24,741 nucleotides of DNA from JBOHHR01 sp050740975 (GTDB lineage: Bacteria; Pseudomonadota; Gammaproteobacteria; JBOHHR01): contig JBOIEE010000356.1 of the NCBI GenBank assembly GCA_050740975.1, forward strand, positions 1-24,741, in the 5' to 3' direction. The notes beneath the pieces are model-generated. The model did not search any database. It had not been told where the DNA came from and saw only the letters and a list, made by a program, of their open reading frames with translations. Made by a program: the position numbers and the translations under genes. Below are positions 1 to 7,737 of the stretch, piece after piece (within the stretch, counting starts at the first letter, position 1; each line of letters starts with the position of its first letter).

Positions 1-226
1 GACGGTTTTCTCGGACGCTGACATAGGCACCCTTATACGGCATCCGGGGCCCGGTGTCCAGGATCCGCTATACGCCCTTAACCCACTTGAGGTTTCTGGC
101 TAGGACAAATTCACCCTGAGCCAACCCACACCTCGCCTTGAGCCCTCTCGCGAACCGTGATACGGTTGAAGTTCGTATCGGTTATCCGTAGACCCCGTTG
201 CGCAGAATCCAAGGAGACAAGAATCA

Positions 227-1348
227 ATGCTTCACGTCGATATCCCATCCCGCTCCGATATCGAGCGGTTGATCACGGTGCGCGCCCCCGCTTGCTTGTC
301 CCTTTATCTGCGGACAACGCCGATCACCCAGGATGTACAAGGCGACCGAATCGAGTTGAAGAATCTGACGCGCACCGGGCTCGATCAGTTGCGTGCGAAG
401 GACGTCGACAAGCGCCAGGTCGCGGCTATCGAGGAAGCGGTCGACGACCTGGTCGACGACGACACCTTCTGGGAATTCCAGGCCAACAGCCTCGCCGTGT
501 TCGTAACGCCCGATACGACGCGGACCTTCCGATTGCCCAACGCGCTCGAGCCGATGGTCGAGGCGGGGGATCGATTCTTCATTAAGCCGCTGTTGCGCGC
601 CATCACCGTACCCCAGTCGGCGTTCCTCCTGGCGCTTGCCCAGGGCTCGGTGCGGCTCATCGAGGTCTCCGGCGACATGCCGGCCCTCGAGGTCAAGGTC
701 GCGGGCATGCCCAAAGACGCCGCGAGTGCCGTGGGGAAGGCTTCGATTCTCGGTCGGGCGCCGAGCGGGCGCATCCAGGGATCCGAGGGCCAGAAGGTGC
801 GCTTACGCCAGTACGCCCGTCAAGTCGACCAGGCGCTGCGCGAGCTGCTGGCCGGCCGCGAAACGCCGCTGATCCTGGCGGCAGCTTCACCGCTCGATTC
901 GATCTTTCGCTCGGTGAACACCTACCCGCATCTCGTCGACGAAGTGATCCCGGGCAGCCCGGAAAGGGTCAGCGACGCCGACCTCGCCCAAGCGTCACGA
1001 ACAGTCCTCGACCGCCTGCACCGGGCCGACCTCGAAGGGCTCCATCGGCTGTTCGAGACCCGCGCCGCTCAGGGACGTACCACGACCGACATTGCTCATG
1101 CCGCACGGGCCGCGACCTTTGGCGCGGTGTCGGTCCTGCTGGTGGATATCGACGAGATCGTGCCGGGACTCGTGAACGAGGATGATGGCAGCGTCGCGTT
1201 CGGCGCAAGCGCTTCCGGGGAGAGCTATGGCGTGGTCGACCAGATTGCCGGCCGCGCCCTGTTGGCGGGTGCGCGGGTGCTCGGCGTGCGGCGCGCGGAT
1301 ATCCCTGGCGACGGCAGTCTCGCCGCTATCCTTCGTTATCCCATGTGA
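227..1348 (+). CDS. baeRF-family protein (archaeo-eukaryotic release factor-like)
   Basis: The 373-residue product resembles the bacterial archaeo-eukaryotic release factor (baeRF) superfamily, relatives of eRF1/Pelota proposed to act on ribosomes. What I see is an N-terminal part with 'LSLYLRT' and 'LAVFVTP', a central 'FLLALAQGSVRLIEV' typical of the middle domain, and a C-terminal part ending in 'DQIAGRALLAGARVLGVRRADIPG', which matches the eRF1 domain-3-like fold of this group. I see no GGQ peptidyl-hydrolysis motif, as in several bacterial subfamilies. The ATG is supported by an AAGGAGA ribosome binding site at 211-217. The gene stands alone and converges with radA across a 160-bp gap in which I see nothing. 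The family call is from remembered motifs; the function is not established. Confidence 0.75.
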   Translation: MLHVDIPSRSDIERLITVRAPACLSLYLRTTPITQDVQGDRIELKNLTRTGLDQLRAKDVDKRQVAAIEEAVDDLVDDDTFWEFQANSLAVFVTPDTTRTFRLPNALEPMVEAGDRFFIKPLLRAITVPQSAFLLALAQGSVRLIEVSGDMPALEVKVAGMPKDAASAVGKASILGRAPSGRIQGSEGQKVRLRQYARQVDQALRELLAGRETPLILAAASPLDSIFRSVNTYPHLVDEVIPGSPERVSDADLAQASRTVLDRLHRADLEGLHRLFETRAAQGRTTTDIAHAARAATFGAVSVLLVDIDEIVPGLVNEDDGSVAFGASASGESYGVVDQIAGRALLAGARVLGVRRADIPGDGSLAAILRYPM

Positions 1349-1508
1349 GGGCCAGCGCCTCAATGGAAAGCTGAGCAATCGCCTCCGAACGTGGCCACTG
1401 TACAGCTCGCCGGTAGACCAAAAATTCGACCGCGGCTGTGTCCCTTGATCCGCGATGTCGTCGATTTCTGATGCTTGGTGAGGCGACGCATTCATGAACG
1501 CCAGAAGC

Positions 1509-2870
1509 CTAATCAACTCCCGCCTTTTTAAGCGCTTCCTTCAAGGTCCTTACGGCTAGGACTTCTAATTCTGGAGTAGCGGTCTTCGGCGCATTCGCTT
1601 TGGGAACGATGGCGCGCCTAAACCCCTGTTTGGCTGCCTCCTTAAGACGTTCCCCAGCACCGATAACAGGCCGCACCTCGCCGGATAAGCCTACCTCCCC
1701 AAAGGACACTACATCACGCGCAAGCGGCTGGCCGCGGAGGCTCGAAACCACCGCCAACAGAGAAGGCAGATCTGCAGCCGTCTCGGCGATTCTCACCCCA
1801 CCGACCACATTGATAAACACATCCTGATCATGGGTGCTGACGCCGGTATGTCGATGCATCACGGCCAATAACATACTCAGGCGGTTCTGTTCCAGTCCCA
1901 CCGCAACCCGCCTCACATTGGCTATATAGGCTGTGTCAACGAGGGCTTGCACCTCAACTAACAGAGGGCGCGTGCCCTCGCGGGTAACCGTAACGATGCT
2001 CCCCGGCACGTCGGCTTCGTAACGGGACAACAACACGGCCGAAGGATTGCGCACTTCTCGCAAGCCCCACTCCGTCATCGCGAACACGCCGATCTCGTTC
2101 ACCGCGCCGAAACGGTTTTTCACCGCGCGCACGATGCGCAAACGATTTCCTGCTTCCCCCTCGAAATAGAGCACTGTGTCCACCATGTGCTCCAGCACGC
2201 GCGGTCCTGCCAGCGTCCCCTCCTTAGTCACATGCCCCACCAAAAAGACACTGATATTATGATCCTTGGCTAAACGCACCAAACGCAGCGCACATTCTCG
2301 CAGCTGGCTGATAGATCCTGGAACAGCGTTCACACCATCCGTCCAGACGGTTTGTATGGAGTCAACGACCAGAGCGTGAAAAGACGATTGAGCCACCGCA
2401 TCCAGAATGCGGTCGATCTGGGTTTCCGTCAGTAGTTGTAGATCGGTTGTCCCAAGCTTAAGGCGGCTTGCACGCGCCGCGATCTGCTGCGCCGATTCCT
2501 CACCGCTTACGTATAGACTCGGGAGACCCATTTTAAGGCGCAGGGAAGCCAGGGCTTGCAGCAGCAAGGTGGATTTGCCAACGCCCGGGTCCCCGCCGAT
2601 CAAAACCACCGACCCTGCAACCAGACCCCCTCCGAGAACCCGGTCAAATTCCCCCAGACCAGTGGCCTGCCTAGGAGTTAATTGCGCCGCGATCTCGCTT
2701 AACGCAAGGATTGCCGCCGGCGATTGGCTGCGCGCACTCCCCGTTGCGCCTCTGCGTTCCGGTAGTTGCTCGGTCAGGGTATTCCACGCTCCACACTCGA
2801 CACACCTCCCCGCCCATTGAGGCGAGGTTGCTCCGCACGTCTGGCACTGGTACCCCACCCTAAGTGCCAT
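1509..2870 (-). CDS. radA: DNA repair protein RadA
   Basis: RadA (Sms) is a RecA-like ATPase that promotes branch migration of recombination intermediates. The 453-residue product has the full family layout: an N-terminal four-cysteine zinc finger (C9, C12, C25, C28), Walker A 'GGDPGVGKST' at about residues 92-101, the RadA-specific KNRFG motif at 251-255, and a C-terminal Lon-protease-like domain. Length is normal for the family. The gene is the last of the dnaB-alr-radA run; its ATG overlaps the alr stop by one base (TAATG), which implies translational coupling. Nothing in the reading frame looks damaged. Confidence 0.97.
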   Translation of the reverse strand: MALRVGYQCQTCGATSPQWAGRCVECGAWNTLTEQLPERRGATGSARSQSPAAILALSEIAAQLTPRQATGLGEFDRVLGGGLVAGSVVLIGGDPGVGKSTLLLQALASLRLKMGLPSLYVSGEESAQQIAARASRLKLGTTDLQLLTETQIDRILDAVAQSSFHALVVDSIQTVWTDGVNAVPGSISQLRECALRLVRLAKDHNISVFLVGHVTKEGTLAGPRVLEHMVDTVLYFEGEAGNRLRIVRAVKNRFGAVNEIGVFAMTEWGLREVRNPSAVLLSRYEADVPGSIVTVTREGTRPLLVEVQALVDTAYIANVRRVAVGLEQNRLSMLLAVMHRHTGVSTHDQDVFINVVGGVRIAETAADLPSLLAVVSSLRGQPLARDVVSFGEVGLSGEVRPVIGAGERLKEAAKQGFRRAIVPKANAPKTATPELEVLAVRTLKEALKKAGVD

Positions 2871-3952
2871 TAACCACCCCCGATTTCAATAAAACGGGCC
2901 CGCAAACGCACGCTGCAAAGCAGCTCATAGGGGATGGTTTCGGCGCATTGGGCGACCTCCTCAACCGGCAAGCCCTCACCCCACAAAACCACGGGATCCC
3001 CTACCCGCGGATCCGGGATCCCTCGCAGATCCACCGTCAGCATGTCCATCGAGGCCTTGCCGATCAGTGCCGCCCTGTGTCCCTTAACTAAAATAGGCGT
3101 GCCGGAGGCGGCATGGCGAGGGTAGCCGTCGCCATATCCCATGGCGACAATCCCAATCCGCATGTCTTGAGGACAACGCCAAGTGGCCCCGTAGCCCACC
3201 GCTTCTCCCGCTTTTACATCATTTACCGCGATCAAGGCGGACTTAAGGGTCATGACCGGCACCAAACCCTCACCCTGGCCGCACTCTTCGCTCAAAGGGG
3301 AAACCCCGTAGAGCATGATCCCAGGGCGCACCCAGTCTCCCAGAGCTTGGGGGCAGGCCATGATGGCGGCGGAATTTGCGATACACCGCTCGCCTTCGAG
3401 ATCGGAGGTGGCCTCAGCAAAGCATTGCAGTTGTTCGCCTACGGACGGATCCCTAGGCTTTTGCGCGCACGCCAAGTGGGTCATTAGACGGGTTCCGCTC
3501 ACACCCGCGCACTCCCTTAACCGACCCCAGATTTCCCGCACCCGCTGAGACGGAAATCCCAAGCGGTGCATACCACTGTCTATCTTTAGCCACACCCGGA
3601 CTGCTTTAGTCGCTGGAAGGTCGCGCAGCATATCGAGTTGAGCTTCATGGTGGACTACTGTCTCTATCCCCAAACTGGCCAGATCACGCAGCTCCTCGGC
3701 GGAAAACGGTCCCTCGAGCAGCACCACCGGATGCCTGATACCGTGCTCCCTGAGTTCCTGCGCTTCCTCCAGACTGGCCACCCCAAACGCATCGGCTTCC
3801 GAGAGGGCACGTGCAATGCGCACCAGACCGTGGCCATAGGCATCGGCCTTGATGATGGCCATCACCCGTTGGTGAGGGGCGTATTCTCGAACAGTTCTGA
3901 GGTTGGCACGGGCTGCCTGGGTGTTAATAATGACGCATGCGGGACGCGTCAT
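2870..3952 (-). CDS. alr: Alanine racemase
   Basis: Alanine racemase interconverts L- and D-alanine with pyridoxal phosphate and so supplies D-Ala for peptidoglycan. The 360-residue product shows the PLP lysine in 'AIIKADAYGHG' (K35), the phosphate-binding region 'RPGIMLYG' (about 209-216), the second catalytic tyrosine in 'GEAVGYGATW' (Y254), and the C-terminal beta domain with 'GKASMDMLTVD'. The start overlaps the dnaB stop as ATGA, and the stop overlaps the radA start as TAATG, so all three genes are probably translated from one message. This position next to dnaB is typical of alr/dadX in gammaproteobacteria. Confidence 0.97.
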   Translation of the reverse strand: MTRPACVIINTQAARANLRTVREYAPHQRVMAIIKADAYGHGLVRIARALSEADAFGVASLEEAQELREHGIRHPVVLLEGPFSAEELRDLASLGIETVVHHEAQLDMLRDLPATKAVRVWLKIDSGMHRLGFPSQRVREIWGRLRECAGVSGTRLMTHLACAQKPRDPSVGEQLQCFAEATSDLEGERCIANSAAIMACPQALGDWVRPGIMLYGVSPLSEECGQGEGLVPVMTLKSALIAVNDVKAGEAVGYGATWRCPQDMRIGIVAMGYGDGYPRHAASGTPILVKGHRAALIGKASMDMLTVDLRGIPDPRVGDPVVLWGEGLPVEEVAQCAETIPYELLCSVRLRARFIEIGGG

Positions 3953-5355
3953 TCATACCCCCCGGCTGAATCATAGTATCTCTCGCTCGCCAGGTCTTCA
4001 AAGCGGGTGTACTGGCCTAGGAACGCCATTCTGACTTTGCCAATGGGACCATTGCGTTGCTTGGCCACGATGATCTCCGCGGTTCCTTTGTCTTGGCTGT
4101 CCTCGTGGTAAACCTCATCGCGATAGATAAACACGATAAGATCCGCGTCCTGCTCTATGGCGCCCGACTCGCGCAGGTCAGACATCACCGGGCGCTTGTC
4201 GGTGCGGCTTTCTAGGCTCCGGTTGAGCTGGGACAGGGCAACGATCGGGCAATTGAGCTCTTTCGCCAGCGCCTTCAATGAACGCGAAATCTCAGAGATC
4301 TCCGTGGCGCGGTTTTCCGTTGTTCCCGCAACCTGCATAAGCTGCAAATAGTCGACGATCACCAATCCCAACCCGTTCTGGCGGGCGATGCGCCGGCATC
4401 GCGCCCGCAATTCATTAGGGGTCAACGCTGGGGTGTCGTCTATGAACAAAGGCGCCTCCGAGAGCAGGGTGACCGCAGAGGTGAGCCGCGGCCAATCGTC
4501 ATCGCTCAGCTTTCCGGTACGCACCTTGTGTTGGTCGATTCGGCCCAAAGAAGCCATCATGCGGATGGCCAACTGTTCGCCCGGCATCTCCATGCTAAAC
4601 ATCGCAACCGTGAGCTTATCCTTGATCACGGCACGTTCCACGATATTAACCGCAAAAGCGGTCTTGCCCATAGAGGGGCGGCCGGCGACGATAACCAGGT
4701 CCGCCGCTTGCAGCCCCGAAGTTAGCTCATCAAAATCACTGAACCCGGTGGCCACTCCTGTGAGGGGGCTATCCGACTCATAGAGCTTTTGGATGCGTTC
4801 AAGCGCGTTGTTCAGCAGATCCCTGATTCCGCGATAGCCACTGCGCCCCCTGGCGTGGCGCTCCGCGATTTCAAAGACCATACGCTCGGCACGATCCAAT
4901 AATTCCTTGGAGCTGCTCCCACGGGTACTGAATCCACTCTTGGCTATCTCCGCTCCAACGCTGATCAGCTGGCGTAAGATCGCCCTGTCGCGCACAATCC
5001 CCGCGTAATGGCGCACGTTCTCCGCGCTGGGCGTGTTGTCGACCAGCGCCGCAAGATAAGCTAAGCCTCCAACGCGTTCAAGCGCTCCACGGGTTCCCAA
5101 CCACTCCGACAGAGTCACGACATCATGTGGTCGGCTATCTTCCGCGAGTGATCGGATCGCGCTATAGATAAGAGAATGATCGGAGCGATAAAAGTCTTCG
5201 TCGTCAACCTGGTCAGCGACATCTTCCCACGCGCCGCTATCCAGCATCAGCCCGCCTAATAAAGATTGTTCGGCTTCGATCGAATGGGGGGGGACCTTGA
5301 GAGACTCAACAGGCTGAGCGACGCTGTCCGGCAGAGTAGACCTGCTCATTGACAC
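3949..5355 (-). CDS. dnaB: Replicative DNA helicase DnaB
   Basis: DnaB is the hexameric replicative helicase that unwinds DNA at the fork and binds DnaG primase. The 468-residue product has an N-terminal helical domain ('HSIEAEQSLLGGLM'), a linker, and a RecA-like motor with Walker A 'GRPSMGKT' at about 225-232 and Walker B 'VIVDYLQLM' at about 332-340. The arginine-finger region 'QRNGPIGKVRMAF' lies near the C-terminus. No intein interrupts the P-loop. It lies 154 bp downstream of rplI, and alr begins within its stop codon. The gap to rplI shows no convincing terminator. Confidence 0.97.
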   Translation of the reverse strand: MSMSRSTLPDSVAQPVESLKVPPHSIEAEQSLLGGLMLDSGAWEDVADQVDDEDFYRSDHSLIYSAIRSLAEDSRPHDVVTLSEWLGTRGALERVGGLAYLAALVDNTPSAENVRHYAGIVRDRAILRQLISVGAEIAKSGFSTRGSSSKELLDRAERMVFEIAERHARGRSGYRGIRDLLNNALERIQKLYESDSPLTGVATGFSDFDELTSGLQAADLVIVAGRPSMGKTAFAVNIVERAVIKDKLTVAMFSMEMPGEQLAIRMMASLGRIDQHKVRTGKLSDDDWPRLTSAVTLLSEAPLFIDDTPALTPNELRARCRRIARQNGLGLVIVDYLQLMQVAGTTENRATEISEISRSLKALAKELNCPIVALSQLNRSLESRTDKRPVMSDLRESGAIEQDADLIVFIYRDEVYHEDSQDKGTAEIIVAKQRNGPIGKVRMAFLGQYTRFEDLASERYYDSAGGYE

Positions 5356-5509
5356 CCTCGAACGACATCACCGGGTGGACAGAAACGCCGCATCGAGCCT
5401 GGGGCGCCTTATTTCCTGAGCGGCTTCAACTTATGAAACGGGGTAGTGAAACAGCTAACAGCGTACACCAAAATAACCGTACTCTCGATCGCTTTCGCAG
5501 TTCGCATTT

Positions 5510-5956
5510 TTATTCCGCAACCACATGGACTTTAACCAAAGCTTCCACATCCGCGTGCAAACGCACGGGTACGAGATGCTCGCCAAGCTCACGCAGCGGG
5601 CCGTCTACCAACCGCACCTCGCGCTTTTTAAGCTCGACTCCAGCCGCACTCACCGCCTCAGCAATTTCCAGGGCACCCACCGAGCCGAACAGCTTTCCCT
5701 CCGTCCCTGCCTTACCGGCGATGGTGATTTCGAGTGCACCAATGGCGATAGCCCGATCCTGCGCATTCGTTAAGGCGGCGTTTAGCTCCCCCTCAAGCTG
5801 GGCGTGTCTTTGTTCAAAGACTTGCACATTATCGGCTGTAGCCGGTACCGCCTTTTTCCCAGGAATAAGATAATTTCTGGCATAGCCTGGTTTAACCTTT
5901 ACTTTATCGCCCAGGTTCCCCAGCTTATATATTCTTTCCAACAGGATGACTTCCAC
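5510..5956 (-). CDS. rplI: 50S ribosomal protein L9
   Basis: L9 binds 23S rRNA and has two globular domains joined by a long helix. The 148-residue product begins 'MEVILLERIYKLGNLGDKV', followed by 'VKPGYARNYLIPGKKA', the canonical N-domain. The connecting helix and a C-domain with 'LFGSVGALEIAEAV' follow, and the length is standard. It is the third gene of the ribosomal run rpsF-rpsR-rplI, 57 bp after rpsR, and is probably transcribed from the promoter before rpsF. Confidence 0.98.
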   Translation of the reverse strand: MEVILLERIYKLGNLGDKVKVKPGYARNYLIPGKKAVPATADNVQVFEQRHAQLEGELNAALTNAQDRAIAIGALEITIAGKAGTEGKLFGSVGALEIAEAVSAAGVELKKREVRLVDGPLRELGEHLVPVRLHADVEALVKVHVVAE

Positions 5957-6013
5957 GGGACCCCTCGAATGAGCTAGTGGATGCCTCGGACGATCCGAAA
6001 CACCGCCCCTATA

Positions 6014-6238
6014 TTAATGCGCATCGCAATAAGGCAGTAAAGCGAGGTAGCGTGCCGTTTTTATAGCCCGAGTAAGCTGCCGTTGATAGCGGGCTTTGGT
6101 ACCAAACATCCGGCTGGGCATAATTTTTCCCGTTTCCGAAAGGTAAACCTTGAGGGTGGCAAGGTCTTTGTAATCGATCTCGGTAATGCCTTCCGCTGTG
6201 AAGCGGCAATAACGTTTGCGCCTGAAAAATCGTGACAT
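6014..6238 (-). CDS. rpsR: 30S ribosomal protein S18
   Basis: S18 binds next to S6 in the platform of the small subunit. The 74-residue product carries the family core 'DYKDLATLKVYLSETGKIMPSRMFGTK' in outline and ends 'QLTRAIKTARYLALLPYCDAH', very close to the classic S18 C-terminus. Basic N-terminus 'MSRFFRRKRYCRF' is typical. It starts three bases after the rpsF stop, consistent with coupling to its binding partner S6. A shorter product in another frame over the same DNA is a shadow. Confidence 0.97.
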   Translation of the reverse strand: MSRFFRRKRYCRFTAEGITEIDYKDLATLKVYLSETGKIMPSRMFGTKARYQRQLTRAIKTARYLALLPYCDAH

Positions 6239-6241
6239 CTT

Positions 6242-6754
6242 CTATTTCTCCGTAGGAGCGGTGTCCAGAACCGCAACATCGTCATCTTCGGATCCCGATG
6301 ATGGATCCTCCTCTCCCCCTTCATCGACTAGCTCCGGGATCTCACCCTCACCCTCCAGCGTTTGTAGCTGCGGATCCTCGCCTTCCTCCGTCCACGACTT
6401 GGCCGTAACACGCTCTTTCTTTTCATCCTCCTCCTCCTTCGCCCTAGCCAAGGGCGAGGGATCAGTAATCGCTCTCGAGCGTCGCACCGTTAAGTTGCGT
6501 ATCACGGCGTCATTGAAACGGAAGGCGCTTGCCAGCTGATTCAGGGTATCGCCGTCGCATTCCACGTTCATCAGCACGTAATGCGCTTTATGTACCTTAT
6601 TGATTGGGTAAGTCAGCGGACGCCGACCCCAGTCTTCGATCCGGTGTATTCGCCCCTGTTTGCCCTCGATCATGGAACGATAGCGTTCAATCATCGCGGG
6701 CACTTGTTCGCTCTGGTCGGGGTGCACCAAAAACACTATTTCATAATGACGCAT
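6242..6754 (-). CDS. rpsF: 30S ribosomal protein S6 with long acidic tail
   Basis: S6 forms a heterodimer with S18 on the 30S platform. Residues 1 to about 100 are a normal S6 fold: 'MRHYEIVFLVHPDQSEQVPAMI', then 'IHRIEDWGRRPLTYPINKVHKAHY' in outline. The product is 170 residues, well over the roughly 95-135 usual for bacteria. The extra C-terminal 60-70 residues are rich in Glu and Asp and look disordered. In E. coli the S6 C-terminus is glutamylated by RimK; whether this encoded acidic tail replaces that is inference. A GGGAG ribosome binding site precedes the ATG. Promoter and hairpin leader lie upstream. Confidence 0.96.
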   Translation of the reverse strand: MRHYEIVFLVHPDQSEQVPAMIERYRSMIEGKQGRIHRIEDWGRRPLTYPINKVHKAHYVLMNVECDGDTLNQLASAFRFNDAVIRNLTVRRSRAITDPSPLARAKEEEDEKKERVTAKSWTEEGEDPQLQTLEGEGEIPELVDEGGEEDPSSGSEDDDVAVLDTAPTEK

Positions 6755-6774
6755 CAGTCTCCCTTTTGGATTAA

Positions 6775-6805
6775 GCTTTCCGCATCTTCGCCGTGGCGGT
6801 AAAGC
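6775..6805 (-). promoter_or_regulatory. Hairpin leader of rpsF, candidate S6:S18 autoregulatory site
   Basis: On the minus strand the rpsF leader folds into a stem of GCTTT/AAAGC stacked on CCGC/GCGG, with one bulged A before the CCG and a 12-base loop. It lies about 20-50 bases before the rpsF ATG. The S6:S18 RNA motif known from many bacteria is a leader hairpin with a conserved CCG beside an internal irregularity, so position and CCG fit. The exact consensus was not tested. Confidence 0.5.
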
Positions 6806-6828
6806 AAGGGTTTGCCGTTGGGGCGCGT

Positions 6829-6857
6829 ATTGTATTTCAGTCCTGCAATATATTCAA
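6829..6857 (-). promoter_or_regulatory. Sigma70-type promoter of the rpsF-rpsR-rplI operon
   Basis: Read on the minus strand, TTGAAT (6857-6852) and TACAAT (6834-6829) are separated by exactly 17 bases. A GC-rich ACGCGCCCC follows the -10 box, the kind of discriminator found at growth-rate-controlled ribosomal promoters. It lies between the rlmB stop and the rpsF leader hairpin, so the ribosomal genes can be expressed independently of rnr-rlmB. Confidence 0.7.
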
Positions 6858-6900
6858 TTTTCCCAGCCTGGCCGAATTTTGATTTTAACCCGGTATTGAC

Positions 6901-7662
6901 TTAAGGGTACCGCCCTCCGGGCGTTTGACAGCGACGCTGACGCACTGCCTCAAATAAACCGATTCCGGCGCTAACCGACACGTTCAAGCTTTCAACATGG
7001 CCCCGCATGGGAATGCGTGCCAAGACATCGCAGTGTTCCCGGGTGAGGCGTCTCAGCCCTCTATTTTCCGAACCCACGACCAGTGCGGTCGGCCTGTTGA
7101 AATCGACATCATAAAGGGTTTGCTCCGCATCTTCGGCCGTTCCCACCACCCAAATGCCGGCTTGGCGAATTTCTCTTAACGATCGCGCCAAGTTTCGCAC
7201 CGCGATAATAGGTACAGTCTCGGCGCCTCCGCTTGCGACCTTTCGCACCGCGCCGGTAACACCCACTCCCCGATGCATGGGAACGATCACCGTATCCACA
7301 CCCGCCGCATCTGCGGTGCGTAGACAAGCACCAAGATTTTGCGGATCCTGGATCCCGTCGAGCACCAGCAGCAACGCCATTACGGGGCGCTCCGCGAGCA
7401 GCGACACCAGGTCCCGTTCATCGCGTAGCTTTGCAGTCCGGCGCCTGAGCACCACTCCCTGATGCACACCATCATTAGCCAGTTGGTCTAACGTCGTATC
7501 GGGCACCTCTTGAATCGCGATCCCGTTCTTTAATGCGAGCGTTCGGATTTCCGAGATCCCCCGCGCATGCCAATCGATTTTAAGCCACAACTCCAGGGCA
7601 TCCTGCGGGGAATGTAGCAAAGTGTGGCGTACGGCGTGGATACCGTAGACGAGATCAGACAT
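6901..7662 (-). CDS. rlmB: 23S rRNA (guanosine-2'-O-)-methyltransferase RlmB
   Basis: RlmB is a SpoU-class (SPOUT) enzyme that methylates the 2'-hydroxyl of G2251 in the 23S rRNA P-loop using S-adenosylmethionine. The 253-residue product has an N-terminal rRNA-binding domain ('YGIHAVRHTLLHSP') and all three SPOUT motifs: 'NLGACLRTA' (about 109-117), 'GSENRGL' (197-203), and 'IPMRGHVESLNVSVSAGIG' (217-235), which forms the trefoil knot and SAM pocket. It follows rnr by 75 bp in the same direction, the usual rnr-rlmB pairing. The ATG gives the canonical N-terminus. Confidence 0.96.
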   Translation of the reverse strand: MSDLVYGIHAVRHTLLHSPQDALELWLKIDWHARGISEIRTLALKNGIAIQEVPDTTLDQLANDGVHQGVVLRRRTAKLRDERDLVSLLAERPVMALLLVLDGIQDPQNLGACLRTADAAGVDTVIVPMHRGVGVTGAVRKVASGGAETVPIIAVRNLARSLREIRQAGIWVVGTAEDAEQTLYDVDFNRPTALVVGSENRGLRRLTREHCDVLARIPMRGHVESLNVSVSAGIGLFEAVRQRRCQTPGGRYP

Positions 7663-7737
7663 GCCTTTGCGGGATAACGTTCATTTTTGCCTCGCCGACA
7701 AAATCGGCTCGGTAAAGGCGCCCAATAGCCTTATTAT

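Noticed and set aside
157..1516. Other open frames on both strands over the baeRF gene
   Set aside because: They are Arg/Pro/Ser-rich, lack ribosome binding sites and overlap a frame with clear family motifs; they are shadows of a GC-rich gene.
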